36,893 bases of DNA from Oscillospiraceae bacterium (GCA_029098085.1 JAQXNQ010000296.1:1-36893); one strand, 5' to 3'; positions 9,100-16,425 are shown, counted from the first letter of the stretch. The notes: a model not told the origin generated them from the letters alone. Program-made: numbers and translations.

Positions 9100-9128
9100 A
9101 TTATACCACCTGAATGGGAAAAGTCCAG
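9100..9128 (-). promoter_or_regulatory. promoter of zinc-ribbon gene
   Basis: On the minus strand CTGGAC (9128-9123), 17-bp spacer ending GGTGG, then TATAAT (9105-9100), 31 bp before the ATG at 9068. Confidence 0.6.
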
Positions 9129-9156
9129 AACTCTGATGTAAACGCCCGCTTTCCCC

Positions 9157-9185
9157 TTGCGGCAGCGGGCCGGTCGTGGTATAAT
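9157..9185 (+). promoter_or_regulatory. promoter of DUF6472-like gene
   Basis: TTGCGG at 9157-9162, an exact 17-bp spacer ending CGTGG, then TATAAT at 9180-9185, followed by the ATG at 9209. It is back to back with the promoter of the zinc-ribbon gene. Confidence 0.75.
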
Positions 9186-9208
9186 GAAGCGGAAAGGGGA
9201 GAGGACAA

Positions 9209-9394
9209 ATGGCAAGGGAAAAGGGCAGCTGCGATTTGTGCGCCCGCTATGAGATGGACGATGAGACGGGAGAATATGTCTGCGATGTCAGCATGGACGA
9301 GGACGAGTACCTGCGCTTTCTGCAGGGAGGCGACTGTCCCTATTTCATGCTGGACGATGAGTATAAGATCGTCCGGCGGCAGAACGGTATCTGA
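9209..9394 (+). CDS. DUF6472-like small Cys-containing protein
   Basis: A 61-residue protein with MAREKGSCDLCARYEMDD at the start, CDVSMDEDEYLRFL in the middle and GDCPYFMLDDEYKIVRRQ at the end. Four Cys (8, 11, 29, 47) in CxxC-x17-C-x17-C spacing suggest a metal knot. The pattern of a CxxC, an acidic DEDE stretch, then CPYF/Y and DDEY matches the uncharacterised Firmicutes family I know as DUF6472. The start follows GGGGAG. It has its own consensus promoter. Function unknown. Confidence 0.75.
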   Translation: MAREKGSCDLCARYEMDDETGEYVCDVSMDEDEYLRFLQGGDCPYFMLDDEYKIVRRQNGI

Positions 9395-9412
9395 AAATTC
9401 ACACAGAAACAA

Positions 9413-9448
9413 AAAGCATCCGCGTGATTTCGATCAAGCGGATGCTTT
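9413..9448 (-). terminator. terminator shared by convergent small genes
   Basis: A perfect 11-bp stem AAAGCATCCGC (9413-9423) and GCGGATGCTTT (9438-9448). The T-rich tail is on the minus strand (AAACAAAAAG at 9406-9415 read in reverse), so it mainly ends the gene at 9481-9738; it may also stop the plus-strand transcript. Confidence 0.85.
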
Positions 9449-9480
9449 GCTGTCTGCCGGGCGTTTCGGCAGAAATTTGC

Positions 9481-9738
9481 TTATTCTTCTTCAGGGGAAG
9501 CGGGAGCTTCCTGCTTTGCGGGCGGATTTTGCCGCTCGTCGATATACAGCTCGGCAGCCTTCCGGAAAACGGGCAGAGACTTGCGGGCTTCCTTCAGAAA
9601 GCGGAGCAGCTGCCAGACCAGACGGGAGGCGGTGAGCATGGTGAAAAGAGCAGTCAGCCCGGTGAGAACCGCGGCGGCAGAGGCCGCCAACTTCAGCTGA
9701 TCCTGACTGAGCTTCAGGGGACATTTGGGCATCTTCAT
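9481..9738 (-). CDS. small single-TM hypothetical protein
   Basis: An 85-residue protein: basic N-terminus MKMPKCPLKLSQDQLK, one hydrophobic helix (LAASAAAVLTGLTALFTML, about residues 18-36), then an amphipathic basic stretch and a Pro/Glu-rich tail ending SPEEE. It is likely a small membrane protein with a cytoplasmic tail. The ATG at 9738 is preferred over an upstream GTG that is too close to the AAAGGA site. I do not recognise the family. Confidence 0.65.
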   Translation of the reverse strand: MKMPKCPLKLSQDQLKLAASAAAVLTGLTALFTMLTASRLVWQLLRFLKEARKSLPVFRKAAELYIDERQNPPAKQEAPASPEEE

Positions 9739-9775
9739 GGAAAGCACATCCTTTCGGCGACGGGGCTTTTTCGTT

Positions 9776-9804
9776 ATTATACCACGAAGCAGGGTGAAAT
9801 ACAA
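9776..9804 (-). promoter_or_regulatory. promoter of the one-TM protein gene
   Basis: On the minus strand TTGTAT (9804-9799), a 17-bp spacer ending CGTGG, and TATAAT (9781-9776). This separates the gene from the corrinoid activase upstream of it, which ends at 9821. Confidence 0.65.
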
Positions 9805-9820
9805 GTGTCCGCCGCAGCGG

Positions 9821-11296
9821 TCAGTCCTCGCCGAACAGCATCTGCTCCACATATTTTTCGTTGAACAGAGGATTGCCGCCCAGATTCACATGGGTGGAGA
9901 GGGAGGCGATGCGGCTCAGCTCCTGCCGCAGCTGCCGGTTCAGCAGCGCCTGCACCGCGCCGGAAAGGGCCGCGTTGCCGAGGATGCGGGTTCGGTCGGT
10001 CAGCTCGTTCGGCAACAGACCGATGGCTGCCGCGCTCTGCACGTTCAGATGGCTGCCGAAGCCGCCTGCGATGTACAGGGTGTCCACCTGCTCCATGGGG
10101 ACGCCGGCCGTTTCCAGCAGTACCTCCATACCGGCGGCGATGGCCGCCTTGGCCAGCTGTACCGCCCGGATATCCCGGGGCAGGAGGGAGACGCTGCCGC
10201 TGAGGGGGAGCTCGTCCTCCTCCAGCAGACCGGTTTCATCGATCTGCTCGCTTTGCAGACCGGCGGCGATGGCGTCGATGAGGCCGGAACCGCAGATGCC
10301 CACCGCTTCCGCATCGCTGAGGGTGTGAACCCGGAGCGCTCCGTCCTCCAGCCAGACCTTGTCGATGGCTCCGGCTACGCTGCCGCAGCCGCAGGAGATG
10401 CCGGCTCCTTCAAAGGCAGGCCCGGCCGCGGTGGAAGTCACATACAGCGTTCCGTTCTTCCACAGGGCCATTTCCCCGTTGGTGCCGATGTCGCAGAGTA
10501 GGGCGGTTTCCTGCTTTTGGCACATGCCGCTGGCCAGCACAGCACAGGTGATGTCCGCGCCCACAAAGGCGTTCATGCAGGGCGGCAGGTAGACCAGCTT
10601 TCCGTCTTCGGAGAGCTCCGTGTCAAACAGCGTGTCGGCCAGGAAGGGCGCATGGGACAGGCATTCCGGATCCCGTCCGGTCAGCAGGTACAGCATGGTG
10701 GTGTTGCCGGTGATCACCAGAGATTCCGGCCCTCCCTCGATGCCGGCCTGAGCGCGGGCCTGCCGAAGCAGCTGTCCGATGCCGCCAGTGACCTGCTGCT
10801 GCAGCAGAGACAGACTGCCTCCCATGGCGGCGCCGATCCGCCCCATGACATCCGCCGCTACAGCGGTCTGGGGATTGAGCTCGGCGGCAGTGCCGATGCA
10901 GCGGCCGGTTTCCAGTTCAAACAGCTTGACGGCCATGGTGGTGGTGCCGATGTCCACGGCCGCGCCGTATTGGCCGGGCATGGGAAGCAGCACCTCCGGC
11001 CGGTCGCCGGTTTCGGTCTCGATTTGTTCATCCCGGTGGCTGTCCGGAAGCACGACCTCCGCGTCGCCCAGCAGCCGCACCTGACAGGACAGCCGGACGC
11101 CGGCCCGCTGCTCAGCCTGATTGGGGGGAGAGACCGCGCCGGAAACCGTGACGGCGCATTTGCCGCAGCTGCCCCGTCCGCCGCAGGGGTGGGCCAGTGT
11201 GACGCCTGCCTGCTGCAGCAGAGCCTCCAGCGGCATTTCTCCTTCAAAAGAGACGGCCCGGACGGCTCCGTCCTGCCGGATGATCAGTTCAGACAT
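9821..11296 (-). CDS. corrinoid activation protein, ferredoxin plus ASKHA domain (RACE/RamA type)
   Basis: A 491-residue protein that re-reduces adventitiously oxidised Co(II) corrinoid to Co(I) with ATP, keeping the methyl-carrying corrinoid protein active. The N-terminal [2Fe-2S] domain has C38, C44, C47 and C71 (HPCGGRGSCGKC then LSC). A linker follows, then the ASKHA/DUF4445 region with GAAVDIGTTTMAVKLFE near residue 110, VITGNTTM, CDIGTNGEMAL, GPAFEGA and IAGGFGSHLN near the end. Length and order match reductive activators of corrinoid enzymes. The ATG at 11296 overlaps the end of the DUF2284-like gene by 8 bp, so the two are probably coupled. It is the last gene of the corrinoid operon. 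Confidence 0.93.
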   Translation of the reverse strand: MSELIIRQDGAVRAVSFEGEMPLEALLQQAGVTLAHPCGGRGSCGKCAVTVSGAVSPPNQAEQRAGVRLSCQVRLLGDAEVVLPDSHRDEQIETETGDRPEVLLPMPGQYGAAVDIGTTTMAVKLFELETGRCIGTAAELNPQTAVAADVMGRIGAAMGGSLSLLQQQVTGGIGQLLRQARAQAGIEGGPESLVITGNTTMLYLLTGRDPECLSHAPFLADTLFDTELSEDGKLVYLPPCMNAFVGADITCAVLASGMCQKQETALLCDIGTNGEMALWKNGTLYVTSTAAGPAFEGAGISCGCGSVAGAIDKVWLEDGALRVHTLSDAEAVGICGSGLIDAIAAGLQSEQIDETGLLEEDELPLSGSVSLLPRDIRAVQLAKAAIAAGMEVLLETAGVPMEQVDTLYIAGGFGSHLNVQSAAAIGLLPNELTDRTRILGNAALSGAVQALLNRQLRQELSRIASLSTHVNLGGNPLFNEKYVEQMLFGED

Positions 11297-11852
11297 GCTC
11301 CTGCCCTCCGAACAGCACCATACCGAAATAGGTGACGGTATCGGGGCCGTTGATGTATTTCAGACCGGTACCTTTAGATGTGTTGTAGACGTCGATGCCG
11401 TATCCCTCCATGGAGGAAAGGGCCCTGTCGGGCTGACGGCAGGGCTGATCGTCCTGCTTGGCGCACCGCTCACAGAGATGACAGCCGCCGCAGGACAGAT
11501 GGAGAAACTCCTCCTCCATCCGGGGAGCGATCAGCTGCTGCAGCTTCTGGCTCGTCCGGGTATGCACCCGGGTGGCTTCGTTGATACCTTCAAGGTCAAA
11601 ACTGTCTTCCAGCTGGCCAATGGTCTGATACAGGAGACCGAAGGAATAGCGCTGAACCTGCTTCATCAGCTCCTCCACCGGGCCGATATCCGGCGGACAC
11701 ATCCAGCATTTTCCGTAACCGCCGCAGGTATTGGAAGCACAGATATCCCGAAAGACCGCTGACAACACGATCTTTTCCTGCGGGATGATCACCGCCTTGG
11801 CCGCTCCGGCCTGCAGGGCCAGCTGTACCAGTTCTTCGTGACTGATCTTCAT
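11289..11852 (-). CDS. Cys-rich DUF2284-like metal-binding protein
   Basis: A 187-residue protein. Two Cys clusters stand out: CASNTCGGYGKCWMCPPDIG near residues 37-56 and CGGCHLCERCAKQDDQPCRQP near 122-142, followed by SMEGYGIDVYNT. This is the pattern of DUF2284 proteins, a family found beside corrinoid methyltransferases and of unproven biochemical role; iron-sulfur or zinc binding is likely. The ATG at 11852 follows AAGGTGAAG. It sits between the corrinoid protein and the activase, so electron delivery or corrinoid handling is a reasonable inference. Confidence 0.85.
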   Translation of the reverse strand: MKISHEELVQLALQAGAAKAVIIPQEKIVLSAVFRDICASNTCGGYGKCWMCPPDIGPVEELMKQVQRYSFGLLYQTIGQLEDSFDLEGINEATRVHTRTSQKLQQLIAPRMEEEFLHLSCGGCHLCERCAKQDDQPCRQPDRALSSMEGYGIDVYNTSKGTGLKYINGPDTVTYFGMVLFGGQEHV

Positions 11853-11863
11853 GACTTCACCTT

Positions 11864-11880
11864 TTCGGGAAATTCCCGAA
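11864..11880. promoter_or_regulatory. perfect 17-bp palindrome upstream of DUF2284-like gene
   Basis: TTCGGGA, centre AAT, TCCCGAA: a perfect inverted repeat with 7-bp arms, ending 12 bp before the ATG at 11852 and touching its ribosome binding site on the minus strand. It could be an operator or a small RNA hairpin controlling translation of the last two genes of the corrinoid operon. Confidence 0.4.
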
Positions 11881-11930
11881 TCCTTTGCTTTTGAAATGAA
11901 ACATTTTTCATAAAAGAAAAATTTCTCCAT

Positions 11931-11969
11931 GAAAGAAACTGCGCCCGATGAAGAATCCATCAGGCGCAG
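11931..11969 (-). terminator. terminator downstream of corrinoid protein gene
   Basis: On the minus strand CTGCGCC (11969-11963) pairs with GGCGCAG (11945-11939), and inner GATG pairs with CATC. A T-rich run TTTCTTTC (11938-11931) follows. It should end or reduce transcription after the corrinoid protein, leaving the DUF2284/activase pair at lower level. Confidence 0.75.
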
Positions 11970-12027
11970 GGCAGAGACCCTGGCCGCCGGTTGGGCAGCG
12001 CCGGGTTCCTTTTTACTACAGGGACAT

Positions 12028-12657
12028 TCAGCTGCAGTACGCAACAGCCTTGTCAGCGGCGCTGGCAGCGTCAGCAGTGTAGGCGTCGGCGCCGATCTGC
12101 TGGCAGAAAGCATCGTTGACGGGGGCGCCGCCCACCATGATCTTGACCTTGTCGCGGATGCCGGCTTCCTCAGCCTTCTTGACCACATCGCCCATAACAC
12201 CCATGGTGGTGGTCAGCAGAGCGGAGCAGCAGATGATCTGGCAGTCCTGATCGATGGCGGTCTGTACGAAGGTGTCGGCGGAAACGTCGGTTCCCAGGTC
12301 CACAACCTCCAGGCCCTTGCCCTCCATCATCAGCTTGACCAGGTTTTTGCCGATGTCGTGCAGGTCGCCCTGAACGGTACCGATGCAGACCTTGCCGGAA
12401 GCCTTGACGCCGGCTTCAGCCAGCAGGGGCTTCAGCAGAGCAACGCCCTGATTCATGGCGCGTGCCGCAATCAGCACCTCGGGAACGAATACTTCGTTGT
12501 TTTTGAACTTTTCGCCGATGACGTTCATGCCATCCAGCAGACCCTGTTCCAGGATGTCCTTGGCAGGGATGCCTTCGTCGATGGCCTGCTGTACCAGCGT
12601 TTTGACGGTCTTGGCCTTGCCAGCCTGCAGCTGCAGCGAAATTTCATGCAGATCCAT
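12028..12657 (-). CDS. corrinoid (methylcobamide-carrier) protein
   Basis: A 209-residue cytoplasmic carrier that takes a methyl group onto its cobalt. The N-terminal helical cap (LQAGKAKTVKTLVQQAIDEGI ... EVFVPEVLIAARAMNQG) is followed by the B12-binding fold with the base-off/His-on signature GDLHDIGKNLV (D98-x-H100-x2-G103), CSALLTTTMG and VGGAPVND. Length and motifs match MtaC/MtbC/MttC-type proteins. The ATG at 12657 follows GGAGG at seven bases; the longer frame to 12696 has no such site. It lies between the UroD-type methyltransferase and the DUF2284/activase pair. Its methyl donor is not evident. Confidence 0.95.
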   Translation of the reverse strand: MDLHEISLQLQAGKAKTVKTLVQQAIDEGIPAKDILEQGLLDGMNVIGEKFKNNEVFVPEVLIAARAMNQGVALLKPLLAEAGVKASGKVCIGTVQGDLHDIGKNLVKLMMEGKGLEVVDLGTDVSADTFVQTAIDQDCQIICCSALLTTTMGVMGDVVKKAEEAGIRDKVKIMVGGAPVNDAFCQQIGADAYTADAASAADKAVAYCS

Positions 12658-12701
12658 AGTGATTCCTCCAGGTGAAATTTTTTGCTTTTTATCCATAACT
12701 G

Positions 12702-12722
12702 CCGCCTCCGGTCCGGAAGCGG
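12702..12722. promoter_or_regulatory. hairpin in the leader of the corrinoid protein gene
   Basis: CCGC/GCGG and TCCG/CGGA arms around a 3-base loop with one mismatch give an 8-bp hairpin, without a T run, 45 bp upstream of the ATG at 12657. It may be a processing or stability element that lets the carrier protein be made in excess over the methyltransferase. Confidence 0.35.
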
Positions 12723-12829
12723 AGAGTAATGGCTGTGAAAGGTTTATTTGGCCTGCTTGGCCATTAGGGGTTGCAAATTATGCGCAAATGTAGTAAAATA
12801 AGATATGATTCATACGAAAGCGTCTGAAA

Positions 12830-13894
12830 TCAGTAACTGCCCACCTGCTTGACCTGAGCGATGATGGCCTTCATGTTTTCCAGAGAGACGCTGCTTGGAA
12901 TCGAATGATCCGAGGAGAAGACGAAACCGCCGTTTTCCTTGAGGATCGGCACCTTTTCATTGATCTCGGCCACAATCTCTTCCGGTTTGTCCCAGAGGAC
13001 GGCGTTGATGCCGCCCCGCAGCAGCAGGCGATCCCCGTACTGTTTTTTGATACCCAGGGCGTCCATGCCGGCCTTGACCTCCAGAGGATTCAAACCGTCC
13101 ACACCGGTGGCCACGATATCGGGTAGCAGGGTCATGATGTCGCCGCAGGAATGAAGCTGAGCATAAATGCCATGGTTATGGGCCCAGTCCACCGCCTTTT
13201 TATGGTAGGGCTGCAGCATCGAGCGGTACATGGCGGGGGAAAAGAAGGTTGTGCCCTTATAACCCATGTCATCCCACCACATGATTTCATCAAAATGATA
13301 GCCCGCATCCCAGATCCGGTCAAACAAAGTCATGCACCGGTCCAGATAGGTCCGGAACATGTCCTCGATCAGTTCCGGCTCCTCCATCATGGCGATCAGC
13401 ACGTTCTCGGTGCCCATCATCCAGGAGTGAGTCACGTCAAAGCCGAACCAGAAATCAGCCCGGATCCAGCGGCCATCGGCCCGCCATTTGGGGAACTCAC
13501 GCTTCAGCGTCTCCCAGGGGATCCGGTCATCGGACAGCGTCATCTGCGCCTTGGCCTTCTCCCAGGTTTCAGCCGTGGTGATTTTGAAGTCCAGAAACTC
13601 CGGGGTGGAATCCTCTTCCTTGAAGTGCTTCATGGTGACGCCCCAGGGAGAGGTTTTGATGATATACCGGTCCGTTTCTTCCAGTATGGTCTCGGGCATT
13701 CTGGGCGAGATGTCGATTCCGATCTCTTCGAGCTTGTCTACATCAAAAAAGTCGCGCCAGTCGGCATCCGCAGGCATGCCCTCCCGCCGCCAGCGCCGCA
13801 GGGTTCCCATCCAGGGATCATCCACAATCGGAATGCGGTCTGCTTCCCGATGTTCGTACATTCTTTTGTATCGTTCCCATGTGGTCACGCACAC
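12830..13894 (-). CDS. UroD-family corrinoid methyltransferase (substrate unknown)
   Basis: A 354-residue protein of the uroporphyrinogen decarboxylase superfamily. Family features are the N-terminal WERYKRMYEHREADRIPI, the FWFGFDVTHSWMMGTENVL region, IMWWDDMGYKGTTFFSP, QLHSCGDI and GLNPLEVKAGMD. H248 and C250 (HSC) fit two zinc ligands of the methyltransferase branch (MtaA/CmuA). At the position of the third Cys the protein instead has SSDHSIP, with H330. True UroD enzymes make heme precursors, but the next gene is a corrinoid carrier and an activase follows, so methyl transfer to or from a corrinoid is the likely role. Start GTG at 13894 after AGGGA. It is divergent from an AraC-type regulator that probably controls it. 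Confidence 0.88.
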   Translation of the reverse strand: MCVTTWERYKRMYEHREADRIPIVDDPWMGTLRRWRREGMPADADWRDFFDVDKLEEIGIDISPRMPETILEETDRYIIKTSPWGVTMKHFKEEDSTPEFLDFKITTAETWEKAKAQMTLSDDRIPWETLKREFPKWRADGRWIRADFWFGFDVTHSWMMGTENVLIAMMEEPELIEDMFRTYLDRCMTLFDRIWDAGYHFDEIMWWDDMGYKGTTFFSPAMYRSMLQPYHKKAVDWAHNHGIYAQLHSCGDIMTLLPDIVATGVDGLNPLEVKAGMDALGIKKQYGDRLLLRGGINAVLWDKPEEIVAEINEKVPILKENGGFVFSSDHSIPSSVSLENMKAIIAQVKQVGSY

Positions 13895-13909
13895 GCACGT
13901 CCCTTTTTA

Positions 13910-13953
13910 TGCAATTTGTGCCTTTGCAAAGTTCATCTATATAATATTGCAAA
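13910..13953. promoter_or_regulatory. TGCAA repeats between uroD-like gene and AraC regulator
   Basis: TGCAA occurs at 13910-13914, 13925-13929 and 13948-13952; the last two are part of TTGCAAA copies 23 bp apart. AraC-family regulators usually bind direct repeats of such spacing. The 143-bp divergent gap must hold both promoters; AT-rich blocks (TATATAATATTG, TTTTATATCATTTTT) are there. Confidence 0.35.
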
Positions 13954-14037
13954 ACCCGCTTCAGCTCAATTCCTTTTGGCGTCTCTGCTTGTTTTTTGCG
14001 ATTTTATATCATTTTTTTTATACAGGAGGAACCCATT

Positions 14038-14889
14038 ATGTATCTCACAGACGGCGATTTCGGACAGGTTCGCACCTCCGCCATGCTCCCCGTTCCGGAT
14101 GCTCAGGGACTGTTTTCCTTTGAGTCCATCGGCTGGCACCGGTGCAACGACCGCTACTGCATTACCCGCCCGGGCGGCTGTGACAGCCATCTGCTGATGG
14201 TAACCATGAAGGGCCGCGGCGTTCTGCGGCTGGAAGGCGTGGAATACAGTCTGCCGGCCGGCAGTATCGCCCTGGTTCCCCGGAACCGTCCCAACAGCTA
14301 CTTCACTCCGGCCGGCGGTCTGTGGGAATTTTACTGGATCCATATCAGCGGGGACGCATCCACCGCCTTTCTGGACACGCTGGCGAGGAAGGGCGTTTAT
14401 GTGACCGAGTTTGAGCCGGAATACGACTACGCCCAGCAGTTCGAGCTGCTGATGCAGCTTTGCAGCGAGCGGGAACAGGGCTTTGAGTGGCAGATTTCCC
14501 GCCAGCTCAGCGAGCTGCTGCACCGGGTGGCGATTCAGTTCTGCGGTCAGCCCTCTGCTACCTCTCTGTCCAACCGGGCTATTCGTCTGATCCGCCAGCA
14601 TTATAAGGATTCTGTGACGCTGGATGAAATTGCCCAGGCTCTCTTTGTGTCCACCGCTCATTTCATCCGCGCTTTTAAGAAGGAAACCGGCCTGACGCCC
14701 CATCAGTATCTGAACCGCTACCGGCTGGTGGTGGCGACCCAGCTGCTGGAGTACAGTGACCGTCGGGTGGAGGAGATCGCCGCAGAGGTGGGCTTTTCTT
14801 CCTCCAGTCATTTTATCAGCAGCTTCCGCCGGCAGTACGGCTGCACCCCTCTTCATTATCGGGAGCAGCTGGCCGGCAAAAAGCAGTAA
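14038..14889 (+). CDS. AraC-family transcriptional regulator
   Basis: A 283-residue regulator: N-terminal cupin-like sensor (GCDSHLLMVTMKGRGVLRLE, LPAGSIALVPRNRPNSYF, WEFYWIHISG) and a C-terminal double helix-turn-helix (AIRLIRQHYKDSVTLDEIAQALFVSTAHFIRAFKKETGLTP, then the second helix pair ending FSSSSHFISSFRRQYGCTP). The ATG at 14038 follows AGGAGG. It is transcribed away from the UroD-type methyltransferase operon and is the obvious candidate activator. Its ligand is likely the methylated substrate or a related small molecule. Confidence 0.93.
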   Translation: MYLTDGDFGQVRTSAMLPVPDAQGLFSFESIGWHRCNDRYCITRPGGCDSHLLMVTMKGRGVLRLEGVEYSLPAGSIALVPRNRPNSYFTPAGGLWEFYWIHISGDASTAFLDTLARKGVYVTEFEPEYDYAQQFELLMQLCSEREQGFEWQISRQLSELLHRVAIQFCGQPSATSLSNRAIRLIRQHYKDSVTLDEIAQALFVSTAHFIRAFKKETGLTPHQYLNRYRLVVATQLLEYSDRRVEEIAAEVGFSSSSHFISSFRRQYGCTPLHYREQLAGKKQ

Positions 14890-14966
14890 ATCCTGTGCGG
14901 AGATGCCGTGCAGCGCGCATGCCTCATGTTTCGATCAGATTTGTCTGGAATTCTTTCTCTTTTCCA

Positions 14967-14995
14967 TTGACATTTCTCTCAAAATGCGGTATTCT
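14967..14995 (+). promoter_or_regulatory. promoter of tRNA-Leu
   Basis: Consensus TTGACA at 14967-14972, exactly 17 bp, then TATTCT at 14990-14995; the tRNA begins 12 bp later. Confidence 0.85.
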
Positions 14996-15006
14996 ATAAA
15001 AGATGT

Positions 15007-15093
15007 GCCGCTATGGCGGAACAGGCAGACGCAAGGGACTTAAAATCCCTCGGTGGCAACACCGTACCGGTTCGATCCCGGTTAGCGGCACCA
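15007..15093 (+). tRNA. tRNA-Leu (UAA)
   Basis: The acceptor stem GCCGCTA pairs with TAGCGGC, followed by A and an encoded CCA. Anticodon stem AGGGA/TCCCT encloses loop CTTAAAA with anticodon TAA at 15041-15043. The long variable arm (CGGTG...CACCG) marks a class II tRNA, and the T-loop reads TTCGATC. It has its own promoter and terminator, so it is a single-gene transcript. Confidence 0.97.
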
Positions 15094-15094
15094 A

Positions 15095-15127
15095 AAAACA
15101 GGGGACGTTTCAGCGTCCCCTGTTTTT
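15095..15127 (+). terminator. terminator of tRNA-Leu
   Basis: A perfect 13-bp stem AAAACAGGGGACG (15095-15107) with CGTCCCCTGTTTT (15114-15126), 6-base loop, and a T tail. Confidence 0.95.
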
Positions 15128-15227
15128 AGTTGACAGGTGCATGTTGAAAATCATCGGGTTATGAGAATGATAGCATTGCCTTTGGTCGCGGCACAGCCAG
15201 TATTACGCTGAAACCTGGAAAGAGATG

Positions 15228-16388
15228 CTATGCTTGAGTTCTTTCAACCCATTCATTCCAGCGGGGGTCAGCTTTGATTCCTTTTTCGACTGCGCTATAA
15301 TCGGGATTACACCAAAATGGCCAATCATCAGGTAAAGACTTCGCTATGTCCTTGCGAACGCCTGCTTTGTATTTTACAAAAGACACGAGCGGAGCTGTCA
15401 GGGTATGCTCCTTTCCGTCGCACAACTCTTCGAGTGATTTTGCGTGGTTCAAAGCTGATTCGAGGGAATCGAAGGCCTCGTCATGATAACCTCGTTCCCA
15501 CTGCAATCGTGAAAGATAGAGATACATCTTGATTAAATCACCGTGGTACAGTCCCATATTGCCGTCATCACAGATCAGGTAAAAAAGTGAAATTGCCCCT
15601 TTTATTTTTTCAATAGGCAAATCGCTTTCATAGTGATTTCGGTTGGCAATTAACCCGTAAATAAGCTGCTCTGAGAATTGACTTGCTGATTTCAGTAAGA
15701 ATTCGCCGATGTACCTCGCTTCCTCTTTTCCATCCGATGCCGCGGCAAGAAAAAGTTCTCTGCAATTCTTTATAGAAGGCATTTTCATTGCATAGGTAAT
15801 CGCCTTTTCTGTTTCGCCGAAATTCCTGTATAGCAGCACAAGAATTTTGATTGCTTTTGTTACAATAGTGCTGTCGCTGGCGTTATGAACCAGATATTCG
15901 CATATTTTCACGGATTCTGACCAGTATTCGTTCTTTTTGTGTTTGTCATAGTTGTGCTGAATGAATCCCTCGTCGTCATAATACAGCCATTCATGATGTC
16001 TGCGCCAGCCAGCCTCGGATAAAGTGTCAGCAAGAGTGATCATAAGCCTTTCATTTTTAGGAAATTCGGCAAGACCTTCGCGCAATATCAAAAGACATTC
16101 ATCAACCCACTGATCGTCACTGCGAGATTTAATGCTGTATGAATCAATTTGCCTTATGATTTGATCGATTTTGTTATCCCGATTATTTTGATATCCGAAT
16201 AACTCATCAATGGTAATTCCGAAATAGTTGGCAATCGCTGGAATGCTTTCCATATCGGGATAGCTTCCATTTGCCTCCCAACGGGAGACTGCCTGTGATG
16301 TAACGCCTAAAGCGTCAGCCAAAGCTTCCTGCGTTCTTCCGTCACGATAGCGAAGCTTGCGTATCGTGGTCCCTAAGTTAAGCTGCAT
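15228..16388 (-). CDS. XRE-family regulator with long TPR-like C-terminus
   Basis: A 386-residue protein. The N-terminal Cro/CI-type HTH (IRKLRYRDGRTQEALADALG, VTSQAVSRWEANGSYPD, IPAIANYFGITIDELFG) is followed by helical repeats, including LADTLSEAGWRRHHEWLY, FGETEKAITYAMKMPS, CRELFLAAA and LQWERGYHDEAFDSLESALNHA. Start ATG at 16388 follows AAGGAGG. Base composition is visibly more AT-rich than the neighbours, and it is the only gene here ending in TAG, so recent acquisition beside the tRNA-Leu is plausible. Its target is unknown; no partner gene is adjacent. Confidence 0.85.
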   Translation of the reverse strand: MQLNLGTTIRKLRYRDGRTQEALADALGVTSQAVSRWEANGSYPDMESIPAIANYFGITIDELFGYQNNRDNKIDQIIRQIDSYSIKSRSDDQWVDECLLILREGLAEFPKNERLMITLADTLSEAGWRRHHEWLYYDDEGFIQHNYDKHKKNEYWSESVKICEYLVHNASDSTIVTKAIKILVLLYRNFGETEKAITYAMKMPSIKNCRELFLAAASDGKEEARYIGEFLLKSASQFSEQLIYGLIANRNHYESDLPIEKIKGAISLFYLICDDGNMGLYHGDLIKMYLYLSRLQWERGYHDEAFDSLESALNHAKSLEELCDGKEHTLTAPLVSFVKYKAGVRKDIAKSLPDDWPFWCNPDYSAVEKGIKADPRWNEWVERTQA

Positions 16389-16425
16389 AATTGTACCTCC
16401 TTGCTATTTTCACCGGTGTGCTTGT

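Noticed and set aside
15007..15093. tRNA-Leu as a prophage or island attachment site
   Set aside because: No integrase and no second copy of the tRNA 3' end were found in the window.
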